Origin: JAKLQR01 sp963753165
GTDB taxonomy: Bacteria; Nitrospirota; Thermodesulfovibrionia; Thermodesulfovibrionales; SM23-35
Direction of reading: 5' to 3'
Length of the DNA stretch: 64,000 nt
NCBI GenBank assembly: GCA_963753165.1
Contig: CAVWBP010000002.1
Span: forward strand, 186,001 to 250,000
Position 1 is the stretch's first letter, and each line of letters starts with the position of its first letter. The notes under the pieces were generated by a model. It searched no databases. It was not told where the DNA came from and worked only from the letters and a program-made list of their open reading frames with translations. Both the position numbers and the translations under genes were made by a program. Below are positions 36,402-45,859 of the stretch, piece by piece.

Positions 36402-37145
36402 TCAGGCGGGAGCGAGGGTGTTTATTTTGTGGGCAAGACAGCCTGCTCCGAAACCGTTGTCTATGTTCATCACTGCAATCCCCGGCACACAGGAGTTGAG
36501 CATTGCAAGAAGTGCGGTGAGGCCGCCGAAGCTTGTGCCATACCCGACAGAGGTCGGCACTGCAATGATCGGTTTGTCGGTGATCCCTCCGACCACAGAG
36601 GGAAGGGCACCCTCCATCCCTGCAATGACAACGATGACCCGTGCGGAATGGAGTGAATCCTTTGCTTCCATAAGCCGGTGTATCCCTGCCACTCCGACAT
36701 CATAGACAGTCTCGGCCCTGCTGCCAAGGAAAGAGGCGGTCACGGCTGCCTCCTCGGCCACCGGGATATCGGATGTGCCGGCAGAAAGGATGAGGATATG
36801 CCCGCTCTGTTTTTTTACTCCTTGGACTGCTATAGTTCTTGACAATGGATGAAAAACCGCATTCTTCATTTTGAGTTTTGTATAAATACTTTTTGAGGCC
36901 TTTGTGATGAGCACCCGTTTGCTGTTTCTGTACATCGACCGCGCGATGCGCACAACATCCTGAACTTTTTTCCCCTCGGCGAATATGACTTCAGGAATCC
37001 CCTGCCGCATGTGCCGGTGGTGGTCAACCTTTGCAAAAGAGAGGTCTTCGAAAGGGAGGTGTTTCAACTGCCTGAGCGCATGCTCAATACTTGCTCTGCC
37101 TGATTGAACCGATTCAAGGAGTCTCTTTATGGTTGAGTTGTCCAT
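36402..37145 (-). CDS. larB: LarB, pyridinium-3,5-biscarboxylic acid mononucleotide synthase
   Basis: 247 residues. The N-terminal helical part (RLLESVQSGRASIEHAL) is followed by a PurE/AIR-carboxylase-like domain with SAGTSDIPVAEEAAVTA, DVGVAGIHRLM, VVIAGMEGALPSVVGGI and VPTSVGYGTSFGG. LarB carboxylates and hydrolyses nicotinic acid adenine dinucleotide in the synthesis of the nickel-pincer cofactor of lactate racemase and relatives. LarC and LarE are not in the window. It sits just upstream of the TPP riboswitch but is a separate unit. Confidence 0.93.
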   Translation of the reverse strand: MDNSTIKRLLESVQSGRASIEHALRQLKHLPFEDLSFAKVDHHRHMRQGIPEVIFAEGKKVQDVVRIARSMYRNSKRVLITKASKSIYTKLKMKNAVFHPLSRTIAVQGVKKQSGHILILSAGTSDIPVAEEAAVTASFLGSRAETVYDVGVAGIHRLMEAKDSLHSARVIVVIAGMEGALPSVVGGITDKPIIAVPTSVGYGTSFGGLTALLAMLNSCVPGIAVMNIDNGFGAGCLAHKINTLAPA

Positions 37146-37185
37146 TAGACAATCTGATTAACGCTGCGGTTCGATTTTTTAAGCC

Positions 37186-37345
37186 AGATCACGGGTGATC
37201 TCGATGAGGCTGGAGACGAAGCGGAAGCCTCACGTATGAATTGAGTAAAAACATTCCAGTCACGAAAAGGTTGATACAGTGAGAGAGGTAGTTTAGCTGG
37301 CTTGAAAAATTGAATCACAGCGTTATCCCCGCTATAGTGTAGCAT
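37186..37345. repeat. degenerate repeat related to the 34807 element
   Basis: Read on the minus strand it contains actcaatt, then gtgaggcttccg...gtctccagcct, matching the order of actcaatt and gtgaggcttccg...gtcttcagcct in the 34807-34955 element but with the interior shortened. The spacer (37146-37370) between larB and gpsA has no other feature. Assignment is by eye over short blocks. Confidence 0.4.
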
Positions 37346-37370
37346 TTTTGTTTCTGAGGGGTGAGCACAA

Positions 37371-38366
37371 TTATCCGTAAAATTCAGATTTTAAAGAACG
37401 TTCCATGAGGTCTTTCACCGCCTGTGCCGGGTCTTTGTCCTCATAGAGTATCCTGTAGACCTGTTCGATGATCGGCATTTCTATATTGTATTTCCGGGAT
37501 AGTTCATATGCCGATTCCGCGGTTGCAATCCCTTCCGCAACGCTCTTTGTCTGCTGGAGGATCTCTTTTAACTTCATCCCCTGTCCGAGCTTTATCCCTA
37601 CCGTATAATTCCTTGACAGAGGGCTTGTGCAGGTAAGCACGAGATCGCCGATACCGCTCAGGCCGGAGAATGTCTTCTCTTTTGCTCCCATTGCAACCCC
37701 GAGCCGCGTCATTTCTATGAGGCCCCGCGTGATAAGAGAAGCCCGTGCATTGTTTCCGAGGCCCAGGCTCTCGCCAATCCCCGATGCGATGGCCATAACA
37801 TTTTTTAACGCGCCCCCGAGTTCTGCGCCGAGGATATCGTCATGGGTGTAGACACGGAGGGTATTGGTATTGAACAGCTCCTGGAGCACAAAGCCCGCAT
37901 TCTTGTCTTCTATTGCAAGGGTAACCGCGGCAGGGCGTTTGCTGATAACCTCTTTCGCGAAACTGGGGCCTGACAGAACCGCAACAGGGTGCCGGGAAAT
38001 TTCCCGGAGGATAGAGGATACCGTAAGGAGAGTCCCCCGTTCGATCCCTTTTGAGACGCTGATAATTATCGCTTCATCCATGAGATGCGGCGCTGCTTCA
38101 CTGAACACAGCCCTGGTGAACTGTGAGGGGACGGCATTCAGCACATAGCGTGCTTTTTGCACTGCCTGTTTGATATCATGCGAAATCCTGAGGGAATCGG
38201 GGATGAGAACACCGGGCAGGTAGGTGCTGTTGCATCGTGTCTGCTCAATCTCGTCAGCAAGGTCTTTTTCGAACACCCAGAGGGTGACGTCAAATCCTTT
38301 CTCCGAGAGGAGACAGGCAAGTGTTGTCCCCCAGCTTCCTGCGCCAATTACTGTGACGTAACTCAT
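37371..38366 (-). CDS. gpsA: NAD(P)H-dependent glycerol-3-phosphate dehydrogenase
   Basis: About 331 residues. The start at 38366 is supported by aaggaggg upstream and by its 4-bp overlap with the glnS stop. Motifs are VIGAGSWGTTLACLL at the N-terminus, SVSKGIE, LSGPSFAKEV and the catalytic Lys in GGALKNVMAIASGI (about 190). It makes sn-glycerol-3-phosphate for phospholipid synthesis. Last gene of the gltX-glnS-gpsA operon. Confidence 0.95.
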   Translation of the reverse strand: MSYVTVIGAGSWGTTLACLLSEKGFDVTLWVFEKDLADEIEQTRCNSTYLPGVLIPDSLRISHDIKQAVQKARYVLNAVPSQFTRAVFSEAAPHLMDEAIIISVSKGIERGTLLTVSSILREISRHPVAVLSGPSFAKEVISKRPAAVTLAIEDKNAGFVLQELFNTNTLRVYTHDDILGAELGGALKNVMAIASGIGESLGLGNNARASLITRGLIEMTRLGVAMGAKEKTFSGLSGIGDLVLTCTSPLSRNYTVGIKLGQGMKLKEILQQTKSVAEGIATAESAYELSRKYNIEMPIIEQVYRILYEDKDPAQAVKDLMERSLKSEFYG

Positions 38367-40102
38367 CGTCCCTCCTTCTGTGACTTTTCTATTTTGGCCC
38401 ACGTGTCACGCAGGGTAACGGTACGATTCAATACTAACATATCAGGAGTGGAATCGGGATCAACACAGAAATACCCCTGTCGCTCAAACTGGAACCGGCT
38501 TCCCGGAGCTGATCCCGACAGACCTGGTTCAGCCCGGCAGGATTTCAATGCTTTCAGTGAATCAGGATTGATGCCGGATTTCCAGTCGGCGCCTTCTCCC
38601 ACATCGGTAGGGTCAGGACTGGTGAAGAGATGATCATAGAGCCTCACCTCGATTTCAAGCGCATGAGAGGCGGAAACCCAGTGGAGGGTTGATTTCACCT
38701 TCCGGCCATCCGGAGCATCGCCGCCCTTGGTTGCAGGGTCATAAGTGCACTGGACTTCGAGGACTTCCCCTGTTTTTTCATCCTTCACGACCCCGACGCA
38801 TTTTATGAAATATGCATACCGCAGACGCACTTCACGCCCTGGCGCAAGCCGGTAAAACTGCTTCGGCGGATCTTCACGGAAGTCATCCCTCTCGATATAG
38901 AGGACTCTGGAGAACGGCACTTTCCGCGTCCCCATGCCGGGGTCTTCGGGGTTGTTAATTGCGTCCAGCTCTTCTTCTGCATCCTCCGGATAATTGAGAA
39001 TAACCACCCGGAGGGGCTGCAGCACGACCATTGCCCGTGGAGCGCTTTTATTGAGATCTTCCCGCAGACAATATTCAAGCAGCGCCATGTCCACGGTACT
39101 ATCGCGCTTGGCTACCCCTATCCGGTCGCAAAAATTCCGTATCGATTCCGGAGTATATCCCCTTCTCCGCAACCCCGAGATTGTCGGCATGCGCGGATCA
39201 TCCCATCCGCTTACGTATCTTCCCCCGACCAATTCTATAAGTTTCCTTTTACTGAGGACAGTGTACGTGAGATTCAGACGGGCGAATTCAATCTGGCGGG
39301 GATGGTATACCTCCAGTACATCAAGGATCCAGTCATAGAGCGGTCTGTGATCTTCGAATTCGAGGGTGCAGATTGAATGGGTGATGCCTTCCAGGGAATC
39401 CGACAGGCAATGTGCATAATCGTACATCGGATAGATACACCAGGTATCACCGGTACGGTGGTGGGAAGCATGGAGTATCCGGTAGAGTACCGGGTCGCGC
39501 ATATTAATGTTCCCTGACGCCATATCGATTTTCGCGCGCAATGTCCGCGTGCCGTCAGGAAATTCTCCCGCTCTCATACGTTCAAAGAGATTCAGGTTTT
39601 CCTCAACACTACGGTTCCTGTAGGGGCTCTCCCTTCCTGCCTCTGTCAATGTGCCGCGATATTCTCTGATCTCCTGAGGGCTGAGGTCACAGACATATGC
39701 GTTGCCTGCGTGAATGAGTTGCACCGCGAACTGATAAAGCTTCTCGAAATAATCTGATGCGTAGAAGAGACGGTCGTCCCAGTCAAAGCCTATCCATCGG
39801 ACGTCTTCCTGTATTGACTCGACATATTCAACTTCTTCCTTCGTGGGATTCGTATCATCGAACCGCATATTGCAGCGCCCCCCGAAGTCTTGAGCGGTAC
39901 CGAAATTCAGACAGATGGACTTGGCGTGCCCGATATGGAGATAGCCGTTCGGTTCCGGAGGGAAGCGGGTATGCACACGGCTGTCGTATTTTTTTGCGTG
40001 AATATCCGCTTCGATAATTTCTGTGATGAAATGAGAAGGTTTCGTGGAATCCGGTGAAACCGGATTCCGTTCGTTCTCTTGTTTTTCCCCGGAGTCGTTC
40101 AT
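38363..40102 (-). CDS. glnS: glutaminyl-tRNA synthetase
   Basis: 579 residues. The HIGH motif is in TRFPPEPNGYLHIGHAKSIC (about 48), the KMSKS-equivalent is VLSKRKL (about 270), and the C-terminal anticodon-binding beta-barrels are present. The NMRFDDTNPTKE and VYCIYPMYDY-like (TWCIYPMYDYAHC) segments mark GlnRS as distinct from GluRS. The enzyme charges tRNA-Gln directly. Its presence with gatA/gatB in the same window means the amidotransferase route is probably needed mainly for tRNA-Asn. It overlaps both neighbours by four bases. Confidence 0.95.
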   Translation of the reverse strand: MNDSGEKQENERNPVSPDSTKPSHFITEIIEADIHAKKYDSRVHTRFPPEPNGYLHIGHAKSICLNFGTAQDFGGRCNMRFDDTNPTKEEVEYVESIQEDVRWIGFDWDDRLFYASDYFEKLYQFAVQLIHAGNAYVCDLSPQEIREYRGTLTEAGRESPYRNRSVEENLNLFERMRAGEFPDGTRTLRAKIDMASGNINMRDPVLYRILHASHHRTGDTWCIYPMYDYAHCLSDSLEGITHSICTLEFEDHRPLYDWILDVLEVYHPRQIEFARLNLTYTVLSKRKLIELVGGRYVSGWDDPRMPTISGLRRRGYTPESIRNFCDRIGVAKRDSTVDMALLEYCLREDLNKSAPRAMVVLQPLRVVILNYPEDAEEELDAINNPEDPGMGTRKVPFSRVLYIERDDFREDPPKQFYRLAPGREVRLRYAYFIKCVGVVKDEKTGEVLEVQCTYDPATKGGDAPDGRKVKSTLHWVSASHALEIEVRLYDHLFTSPDPTDVGEGADWKSGINPDSLKALKSCRAEPGLSGSAPGSRFQFERQGYFCVDPDSTPDMLVLNRTVTLRDTWAKIEKSQKEGR

Positions 40103-41511
40103 GATCCTTCTCCTATGGTTTGTATCGCTCTTTCCAGCCGTTGCAGGGTTTTCGCCTTCCCCAGGATTTCGAGGACTTCGAATATCCCCGGACTTTCTGT
40201 CTTGCCTGTCATGGCAACCCGCACAGGCTGTGCAATCATGCCAAGCTTCAGGCTGTGAAGCCCGGCATATGATACAAATATCTTTTCTATCTCGGATGCA
40301 GCAAAATTTTCAAGTGGTTCAATCGCTTCCCTGATCCCCTCCAGGTGTGCAAGGGTCCCGGCATTCAGGAATTTTGCTTTTGCCTTCTCGTTGTATTCTA
40401 TGTCTTCAGCAAGGTAAAACTGTAATCCATGGGCGAGTTCAACAAGGGTCTTCGCACGTTCCCTCAGAGAAAGCGCGGCCTTGCCCAGCCACTGCCTGTC
40501 GGGATGCTGTCCCTCGCCGATGATCTCTTGGCTTACAAGAAAAGGCATTACAAGCTCCACAAGCTCTTCGGGTGTTTTCTGCATGAGATAGTGACTGTTG
40601 AGCCAGAGGAGTTTTTCAGGGTTGAATACTGCAGCGGATTTTCCGACATGGTCGAAAGAAAAATACCCGGTCAATTCATCTATAGAGAAAACCTCCTGGT
40701 CGCCGTATGACCAGCCGAGACGGACGAGATAATTGACAAGGGCTTCGGGCAGATATCCCATATCCCTGTACGCAATGACTGATGTCGCTCCATGCCTTTT
40801 GCTGAGCCTTGTTTTATCTGCTCCGAGGATCATCGGGAGGTGGGCGAAGAGCGGGACCTCATCCCCGAGGGCTTTATAGATATGGATTTGCTTCGGTGTA
40901 TTGTTCAGGTGGTCGTCCCCCCTGATGACATGGGTTATCTTCATGTCCACATCGTCGACCACAACAGTGAAATTATAGGTCGGCGTCCCGTCAGAGCGGA
41001 GGATGATCAGGTCGTCGAGCTGGCTGTTTTCAAAGACTGTCCTGCCTTTGATCAGATCTTCCACAACCGCCTCTCCCTCCACCGGCATCAGAAAGCGTAT
41101 CGCCGGACTCCTCCCGGGAACCGGAGCTTCCCTTTCCCTGCACCTGCCGTCGTATTTTGGCGACCTGCCCTGGGCAATCGCTTCTTTTCTCCTTGCTTCG
41201 AGTTCTTCGGATGAACAGTAGCAATAGTATGCTTTCCCTTCTTTTACCAGGGATTCCGCATAGTCCCTGTATTGGTCAAACCTGTCAGTCTGCCTGTACG
41301 GACCCTCGTCCCAGTCGAGCTTCAGCCACTGCATGCCTTCCATAATCGAACCGATATATTCTTCGGTGGAACGGGTCCTGTCGGTATCTTCGATTCGCAG
41401 GATGAAAGACCCTTTGTTATGCCGTGCAAAAAGCCAGTTAAAGAGCGCTGTCCGTGCCCCGCCGATATGGAGATGACCGGTCGGACTCGGTGCAAACCTC
41501 ACTCTTACCAT
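40099..41511 (-). CDS. gltX: glutamyl-tRNA synthetase
   Basis: About 470 residues. ATG at 41511 follows ggagg; the GTG six codons upstream is less likely, as it overlaps that site. The HIGH motif is FAPSPTGHLHIGGARTALFN and the KMSKS motif is KTRLSKRHGA (about 245). The Zn-binding CYCSSEELEARRKEA segment and bacterial C-terminal helical domain are present. First gene of the gltX-glnS-gpsA operon. Confidence 0.95.
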   Translation of the reverse strand: MVRVRFAPSPTGHLHIGGARTALFNWLFARHNKGSFILRIEDTDRTRSTEEYIGSIMEGMQWLKLDWDEGPYRQTDRFDQYRDYAESLVKEGKAYYCYCSSEELEARRKEAIAQGRSPKYDGRCREREAPVPGRSPAIRFLMPVEGEAVVEDLIKGRTVFENSQLDDLIILRSDGTPTYNFTVVVDDVDMKITHVIRGDDHLNNTPKQIHIYKALGDEVPLFAHLPMILGADKTRLSKRHGATSVIAYRDMGYLPEALVNYLVRLGWSYGDQEVFSIDELTGYFSFDHVGKSAAVFNPEKLLWLNSHYLMQKTPEELVELVMPFLVSQEIIGEGQHPDRQWLGKAALSLRERAKTLVELAHGLQFYLAEDIEYNEKAKAKFLNAGTLAHLEGIREAIEPLENFAASEIEKIFVSYAGLHSLKLGMIAQPVRVAMTGKTESPGIFEVLEILGKAKTLQRLERAIQTIGEGS

Positions 41512-41630
41512 CAGATTAACCTCCACCCTTCACATGAGATTGCCGGTATTCTCTCGAATGGTAATCATTCTATTATTTTTAAGCAACTTATTATTAAGAG
41601 TATATGTCGTATCAATCCATCCAAAATAAC

Positions 41631-41728
41631 TGTCATTCCCGCAAGTGAAGCGCGTCGGGAATCCTTCCGAATATAGGCGCACGCAGACAAGAACCGAAGA
41701 AGGATTCCGGACAAGCCGGAATGACAGT
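41631..41728. repeat. REP-like dispersed inverted repeat, copy 2
   Basis: The left arm starts tgtcattcccgcaagtgaag and continues to cgggaatccttc; the right arm gaaggattccggacaagccg runs on to ggaatgaca. It is the same family as 1899-1977. It occupies most of the 333-base spacer between gltX and tilS, where nothing else is recognisable. Confidence 0.75.
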
Positions 41729-41844
41729 ACTGTAAATCTTTCATCTTTTTACTTGCCGGAGTAATAATAGAGTTACCAGTTCTTTATTATAGAGTATTGT
41801 CAATATATTTGGAGTATCCCGGTCTGCTGTGGCCGGAAAAATAT

Positions 41845-43230
41845 TTACAGCGCTTTCTTGAACTCCAGCTTCAGAAACCGTTTTGTCGTATCGGTTACCC
41901 TGAAGCGGTCATCACCCCTGAAGCCTGCTATCCAGACGATGTCGTCTCCTGAGGCAACAACGGGGATGATATCCCGTTCATCCCTCGGAATTTTTGCATC
42001 GACAAAATAATCCTGAAGCTTCTTTCTTCTGCCGAATCCAAGGGGGTAGAAAAAATCACCGTTCTCTCTTGCACGAACGGTAAGTGTTTCTCCGGTTTTG
42101 TCCGCATCCAGCACGATCTGCATTTTGCCGTCGCCAAGCCCTTTCCCTTCCTCTACGAGTGACGCCTTGATAACGGCTTTTGCCTCCTTCAGGACAATTT
42201 CACCGGGAACGGGCAGTTCATAGTTGCCGATCCGCTGGGGTACCTCTGAGGTGAGGAGAAACGTTGCATAGCCTTTAATAGCCCGTATCCCTTTTGGCAG
42301 ATAGAGCCTGTCACCCGGGTTCCCGTTTTTCAGTAATTCGATGATTTCTTCGATGTGGATAAAACCTATACCCCTGAGGCCTTTTGTCTCGTCAAGCGCT
42401 CTCCGCAGCACCCTGCGCACGATGACCTTGTCCATAGTCCCGAAGGGAGCGAGGAAAAGCTCGATCGAGAGGTTCGTCTTCCTGCATATCATTTTCATGA
42501 GCGCTTTGGTCACAATGAGCTCAAAATATTTTTCCTCTTGCCTGAAGATTTCCGCTGTCCTCGCCAGGGTTTCTGCAACATCAGGATTCAGTTCCCTGAG
42601 CAGGGGGACAACGGAGAACCTGATTTTGTTCCTGAGGTAGTCTTTCTTCAGATTTGAAGAATCTACCACATACTCCAGCCGGTTTTCCTCAAGAAATCGT
42701 TCTATATCAGCCTTGGCCGTTTCAATAAGGGGCCTGATGATATGTTTTCTTACCGGAGGAATACCGGCAAGGCCTGCAGAGCCGGAACCCCGTAAAAACC
42801 GCATAAGGACCGTCTCCACCTGGTCATCGGCCGTATGTGCCATTGCGATCTTATCTGCTTTAACCTCGAAGGCTGCTTCATCGAGTTTCCTGTAACGGAG
42901 TTCTCTCGCAGCCTCCTGTATATTGAGTCCCTGCTCCTGCGCGAAGGCCCTCACATCAACAGCCTTCTTCATGAATGGGACAGAGAGCGTATCACAGAAT
43001 TTTTTGCAGAAGGCGATTTCAGCAGGGGTTTCCTCCGGTCTCATCCCATGATCGACATACAGGGCATGAATGTCGAGGGTCAGTCTCTCTTTGAGGCGGC
43101 AAAGAACCGAGAGGAGGCATACGGAATCAGGGCCTCCCGAAAGACTGACGAGCACCCTTTCTCTGCCGAGCAGCATCGAGAACTTATTGATCGTATCCAG
43201 TATTTTATCGTGAAGTGTCTGAGATGACAT
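41845..43230 (-). CDS. tilS: tRNA(Ile)-lysidine synthase
   Basis: 461 residues. The PP-loop is VLVSLSGGPDSVCLLSVL (about 27). Further motifs are YVDHGMRPEE, KIAMAHTADDQVETVLMR and GSAGLAGIPPVR. TilS-type substrate-binding and C-terminal domains follow. It modifies C34 of tRNA-Ile (CAU) to lysidine so that AUA is read as Ile, and is essential in most bacteria. The HNH gene ends only three bases upstream. Confidence 0.94.
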   Translation of the reverse strand: MSSQTLHDKILDTINKFSMLLGRERVLVSLSGGPDSVCLLSVLCRLKERLTLDIHALYVDHGMRPEETPAEIAFCKKFCDTLSVPFMKKAVDVRAFAQEQGLNIQEAARELRYRKLDEAAFEVKADKIAMAHTADDQVETVLMRFLRGSGSAGLAGIPPVRKHIIRPLIETAKADIERFLEENRLEYVVDSSNLKKDYLRNKIRFSVVPLLRELNPDVAETLARTAEIFRQEEKYFELIVTKALMKMICRKTNLSIELFLAPFGTMDKVIVRRVLRRALDETKGLRGIGFIHIEEIIELLKNGNPGDRLYLPKGIRAIKGYATFLLTSEVPQRIGNYELPVPGEIVLKEAKAVIKASLVEEGKGLGDGKMQIVLDADKTGETLTVRARENGDFFYPLGFGRRKKLQDYFVDAKIPRDERDIIPVVASGDDIVWIAGFRGDDRFRVTDTTKRFLKLEFKKAL

Positions 43231-43233
43231 CCT

Positions 43234-43539
43234 TCAGCTCCAGGGGTCGTCCTGCAAAGTTTTGAGGTAGTCTTCCCATTCAATGGGAAGGAGATATTTC
43301 TTTTTTGTATTGCACTCCTTGCATGCAGGGACGATATTTCCTTTCAAAGATTTCCCGCCCCGAACGAGCGGAACGAGATGTTCCATAGTCAATTCTTTGG
43401 GATGGACTTTCTTCCTGCAGAAATAGCAGGCCCCTGCCGAACACTTCCTCTTCCACCATTGTGTTTTTCTGAGGGTCTGTGCCTTTATTTTCTCTTTCTT
43501 GATTTCTTCTTCAGTAACCGGTGAAATAAATGCTTCCAT
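43234..43539 (-). CDS. HNH endonuclease-domain protein
   Basis: 101 residues. The core has CYFCRKKV (first zinc pair), EHLVPLVRGGKSLKGNIVPAC (catalytic His and the conserved Asn), and CKECN (second zinc pair). The basic N-terminus (KIKAQTLRKTQWWKRK) suits DNA binding. Small stand-alone HNH proteins of this kind are often housekeeping nucleases of unknown role; intron homing and restriction are alternatives, but no intron or methylase is near. It is in one run with tilS. Confidence 0.85.
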   Translation of the reverse strand: MEAFISPVTEEEIKKEKIKAQTLRKTQWWKRKCSAGACYFCRKKVHPKELTMEHLVPLVRGGKSLKGNIVPACKECNTKKKYLLPIEWEDYLKTLQDDPWS

Positions 43540-43561
43540 ATGTCCTGTATTCTTGTTTTGT

Positions 43562-43630
43562 TGTCATTCTCCGGCTTGACCGGGGAATCCAATTGTTTTT
43601 TCTGGATTGCCCGATCAAGTCGGGCAATGA
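43562..43630. repeat. REP-like dispersed repeat, copy 3 (short form)
   Basis: tgtcattctccggcttgacc ggggaatcc is followed by ggattgcccgatcaagtcgg gcaatgac. The two halves are each small palindromes and together resemble the outer arms of the 1899 family. It lies in the spacer between ybaB and the HNH gene. Confidence 0.65.
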
Positions 43631-43664
43631 CTCCTTTTGGATTGATTGAGACAATGAAATACTG

Positions 43665-44000
43665 CTAAAACATTTTGCCCAGATCTCCGATCCCGGGCAT
43701 CTGCAGACCGCCGGTGAGTTTCGACATTTCACCCTGCACCATTTCCTGCGCCCTGCGGAGAGCCTCGTTCGCCGCTGCGATAACAAGGTCCTGCAGCATC
43801 TCTACATCTTCCGGATTCACGACATCCTTCTCGATCTTGAGAGAAATGAGCTCTCCGGCGCCGCTTGCAACTGCGGTGACCATGCCGCCGCCTGCGGTTG
43901 CTTCAACGGTCTTTTTCTTTGCCTCTTCCTGCATCTTTGCCATCTCAGTCTGGAGCTTCTGTGCCTGACGCATGAGATCACCAAGCATTTTTTTCGACAT
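43665..44000 (-). CDS. ybaB: YbaB/EbfC-family nucleoid-associated protein
   Basis: 111 residues; ggaggaa lies upstream of the ATG. It has the typical opening GDLMRQAQKLQTEMAKMQEE (coiled helix), the central VEATAGGGMVTAV strand, and the C-terminal helix ending in GMF-like GLQMPGIGDLGKMF. The family binds DNA as dimers and is usually encoded between dnaX and recR. Here dnaX is directly upstream, but recR is absent. Confidence 0.93.
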   Translation of the reverse strand: MSKKMLGDLMRQAQKLQTEMAKMQEEAKKKTVEATAGGGMVTAVASGAGELISLKIEKDVVNPEDVEMLQDLVIAAANEALRRAQEMVQGEMSKLTGGLQMPGIGDLGKMF

Positions 44001-44049
44001 ACTTTCCTCCGTGTCCGTTATTTACAGCCTCATAAACAACTTTATCAAT

Positions 44050-44100
44050 TCACCCTCTCCCAACCCTCCCCCTGGAGGGAGAGGGTAAGGGTGAGGGTGA
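44050..44100. repeat. CT/GA-rich hairpin repeat between ybaB and dnaX
   Basis: tcaccctctccc and its complement (gggagagggtaagggtgag) form a long imperfect hairpin around ctccccctggagg. Palindromes of this composition are common dispersed repeats. It lies within the dnaX-ybaB transcript, so it may cause partial termination or processing. Confidence 0.55.
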
Positions 44101-44166
44101 TCATTCTATAGGATTTATAGGTCTGGTGCCATACGAAATAAGTTGTTCACCATTCCGGCTGCCTGA

Positions 44167-45852
44167 CTATGCGTCCTTTTCGTCTGTCCCGGGTATCACA
44201 TCAACAACCCTTCCGTCGAACAATTCAAGCACCGATTTGATTTCCGGATCTGCCATGATTTCATTCTTCAGATCTTTTTTCCGGGCTATTTTTTTCTTTT
44301 TCGTCACTATCTCAATAGTAATCCTGTCCCCGAGTTCCTCGGAGAAAACTTCTGCTATGCTTTTGCCCTGTTTCTTTATCGAATCTGCAAAGACCGAATC
44401 TCCACCGTTCAAAGTGAGCACAAGCGTGCTGCCGGTGAGTGTATGCTCTGCCTTGAATAACTTCGAGGCAAGCGGGGCAGCCATCTTCTTGAGGGCCTTT
44501 TCCCAGATTTCTTCAGTCAGGAGCACGCCCTCCTGTGTAGTCTCTTCTGTATCATCCGAATCCTCGGTTCCTGTATCGCTCTGCATCTCTTCAATGTCTG
44601 TCTTTTCCTCACTGGCCACTGCATCATGTTCAGCAACGGCTTCCCGGACCTCATTTGCGGGAGAATAAGCGCTGTCCGGCTGGTCATGTTCCCCTGTTCT
44701 CTCTCTCCCCGGTTCCTGCGCCAGAAGGGAATCCAGATGTTCCAGGATTGTTTTTACCGGCGTCATATCGCTCAGGAAACTGATCCTCAGGAGTGACATC
44801 TCAAGAGAGATGCGGGGAGAGGTGGCGCTCCGTATCTCCACTTCCGCCTTGAGCAACTCGGCAAGCACCAGGGTAAGGCGGTCTTCGGAGGTGCTGCGCA
44901 TGATTTTTTTCAATATGTGCAGTTCCTCATTGCCGAGTTCGAGTATCTCCTCAGGGTTTTTTACAACACATGCGACGAGAAGATCCCTGAAGAACTGGAT
45001 GAGCTCCTTCATGAATGATCTGATATCGGTGCCCTTTTCCGCAAGCTCGCCGGTGATTCTGAGAATGTCCGTCCTTTTCCCCTCCAGCAGCGCCTCTGCG
45101 GTCTGCACCAGAAGGCCGGTTTCTGTGATACCAAGGAGGTCACGGATATCGGCTTCGCTGATGTCGGTCGAGAACGAAGATATCTGGTCGAGGATTGTAA
45201 GGGAGTCGCGCATACTGCCGTCAGCAGCCCGTGCAACCATTTCCAGCGCAGTCCCGGAAATCCTGATGCTTTCTGTCTCAGCGATCTTTTTCAGCCTCTC
45301 CCTGATTTTTGCCAGCGTGATCCTTTTGAAAGGCAGGTGCTGGCAGCGCGAAAGGACCGTCAGGGGGATTTTCCTGGGCGCCGTCGTCGCAAGCACGAAG
45401 ACGACATGGGGAGGAGGTTCTTCAAGGGTTTTCAGGAGGGCATTAAACGCTGCGTCAGTGAGCATATGCGTTTCGTCGATAATATAGACTTTATATCGGC
45501 CGCCGGAAGGGACATACTTCACCCGTTCTCTGAGATCGCGGATATCATTCACGCTGTTATTCGACGCACCGTCTATTTCCATGACATCCACGGAAGAGCC
45601 GTCGGTTATAGAGGTGCAGAATGAACAGGTTCCGCAGGGAACAGACGTAGGTCCTTCCTTGCAGTTGAGGGCTTTCGCGAGTATGCGCGCGGTTGAGGTT
45701 TTTCCCACTCCTCTGGGACCGGAAAAGAGATACCCGTGCGCAATTTTTTTCTGTTCGAGGGAATTTTGCAGAATACGGACTATGGGTTCCTGACCGACGA
45801 GGTCTTCAAACTCCTGGGGTCTCCATTTCCTTGCAAGGACTATATAACTCAT
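44167..45852 (-). CDS. dnaX: DNA polymerase III subunit gamma/tau
   Basis: About 561 residues. The start at 45852 (MSYIVLARKWRP) is preferred; an in-frame ATG at 45864 lies in a repeat. Walker A is GPRGVGKTSTARILA (about 42), the zinc motif is CKEGPTSVPCGTCSFC, Walker B DETHML and sensor 1 LATTAPRKIP follow. A Glu/Thr-rich linker (about 375-455) precedes the tau-like C-terminal domain. It is the clamp-loader ATPase. No canonical in-phase A-AAA-AAG slippage site for a gamma product is visible. Confidence 0.94.
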   Translation of the reverse strand: MSYIVLARKWRPQEFEDLVGQEPIVRILQNSLEQKKIAHGYLFSGPRGVGKTSTARILAKALNCKEGPTSVPCGTCSFCTSITDGSSVDVMEIDGASNNSVNDIRDLRERVKYVPSGGRYKVYIIDETHMLTDAAFNALLKTLEEPPPHVVFVLATTAPRKIPLTVLSRCQHLPFKRITLAKIRERLKKIAETESIRISGTALEMVARAADGSMRDSLTILDQISSFSTDISEADIRDLLGITETGLLVQTAEALLEGKRTDILRITGELAEKGTDIRSFMKELIQFFRDLLVACVVKNPEEILELGNEELHILKKIMRSTSEDRLTLVLAELLKAEVEIRSATSPRISLEMSLLRISFLSDMTPVKTILEHLDSLLAQEPGRERTGEHDQPDSAYSPANEVREAVAEHDAVASEEKTDIEEMQSDTGTEDSDDTEETTQEGVLLTEEIWEKALKKMAAPLASKLFKAEHTLTGSTLVLTLNGGDSVFADSIKKQGKSIAEVFSEELGDRITIEIVTKKKKIARKKDLKNEIMADPEIKSVLELFDGRVVDVIPGTDEKDA

Positions 45853-45859
45853 AGGTGTT

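Noticed and set aside
37145..37345. 66-codon open frame upstream of larB on the minus strand
   Set aside because: It coincides with a degenerate repeat, has no ribosome-binding site, and its product has no recognisable features.
44167..44400. Programmed frameshift site for a dnaX gamma product
   Set aside because: A-rich stretches exist (aagaaaaaaata, cggaaaaaagat) but none is an in-phase A-AAA-AAG heptamer, and they lie near the C-terminus, where a shift would remove little.
44126..45487. Two long Ser-rich open frames on the plus strand
   Set aside because: Both mirror dnaX in the opposite strand and have the low-complexity composition expected of shadows.
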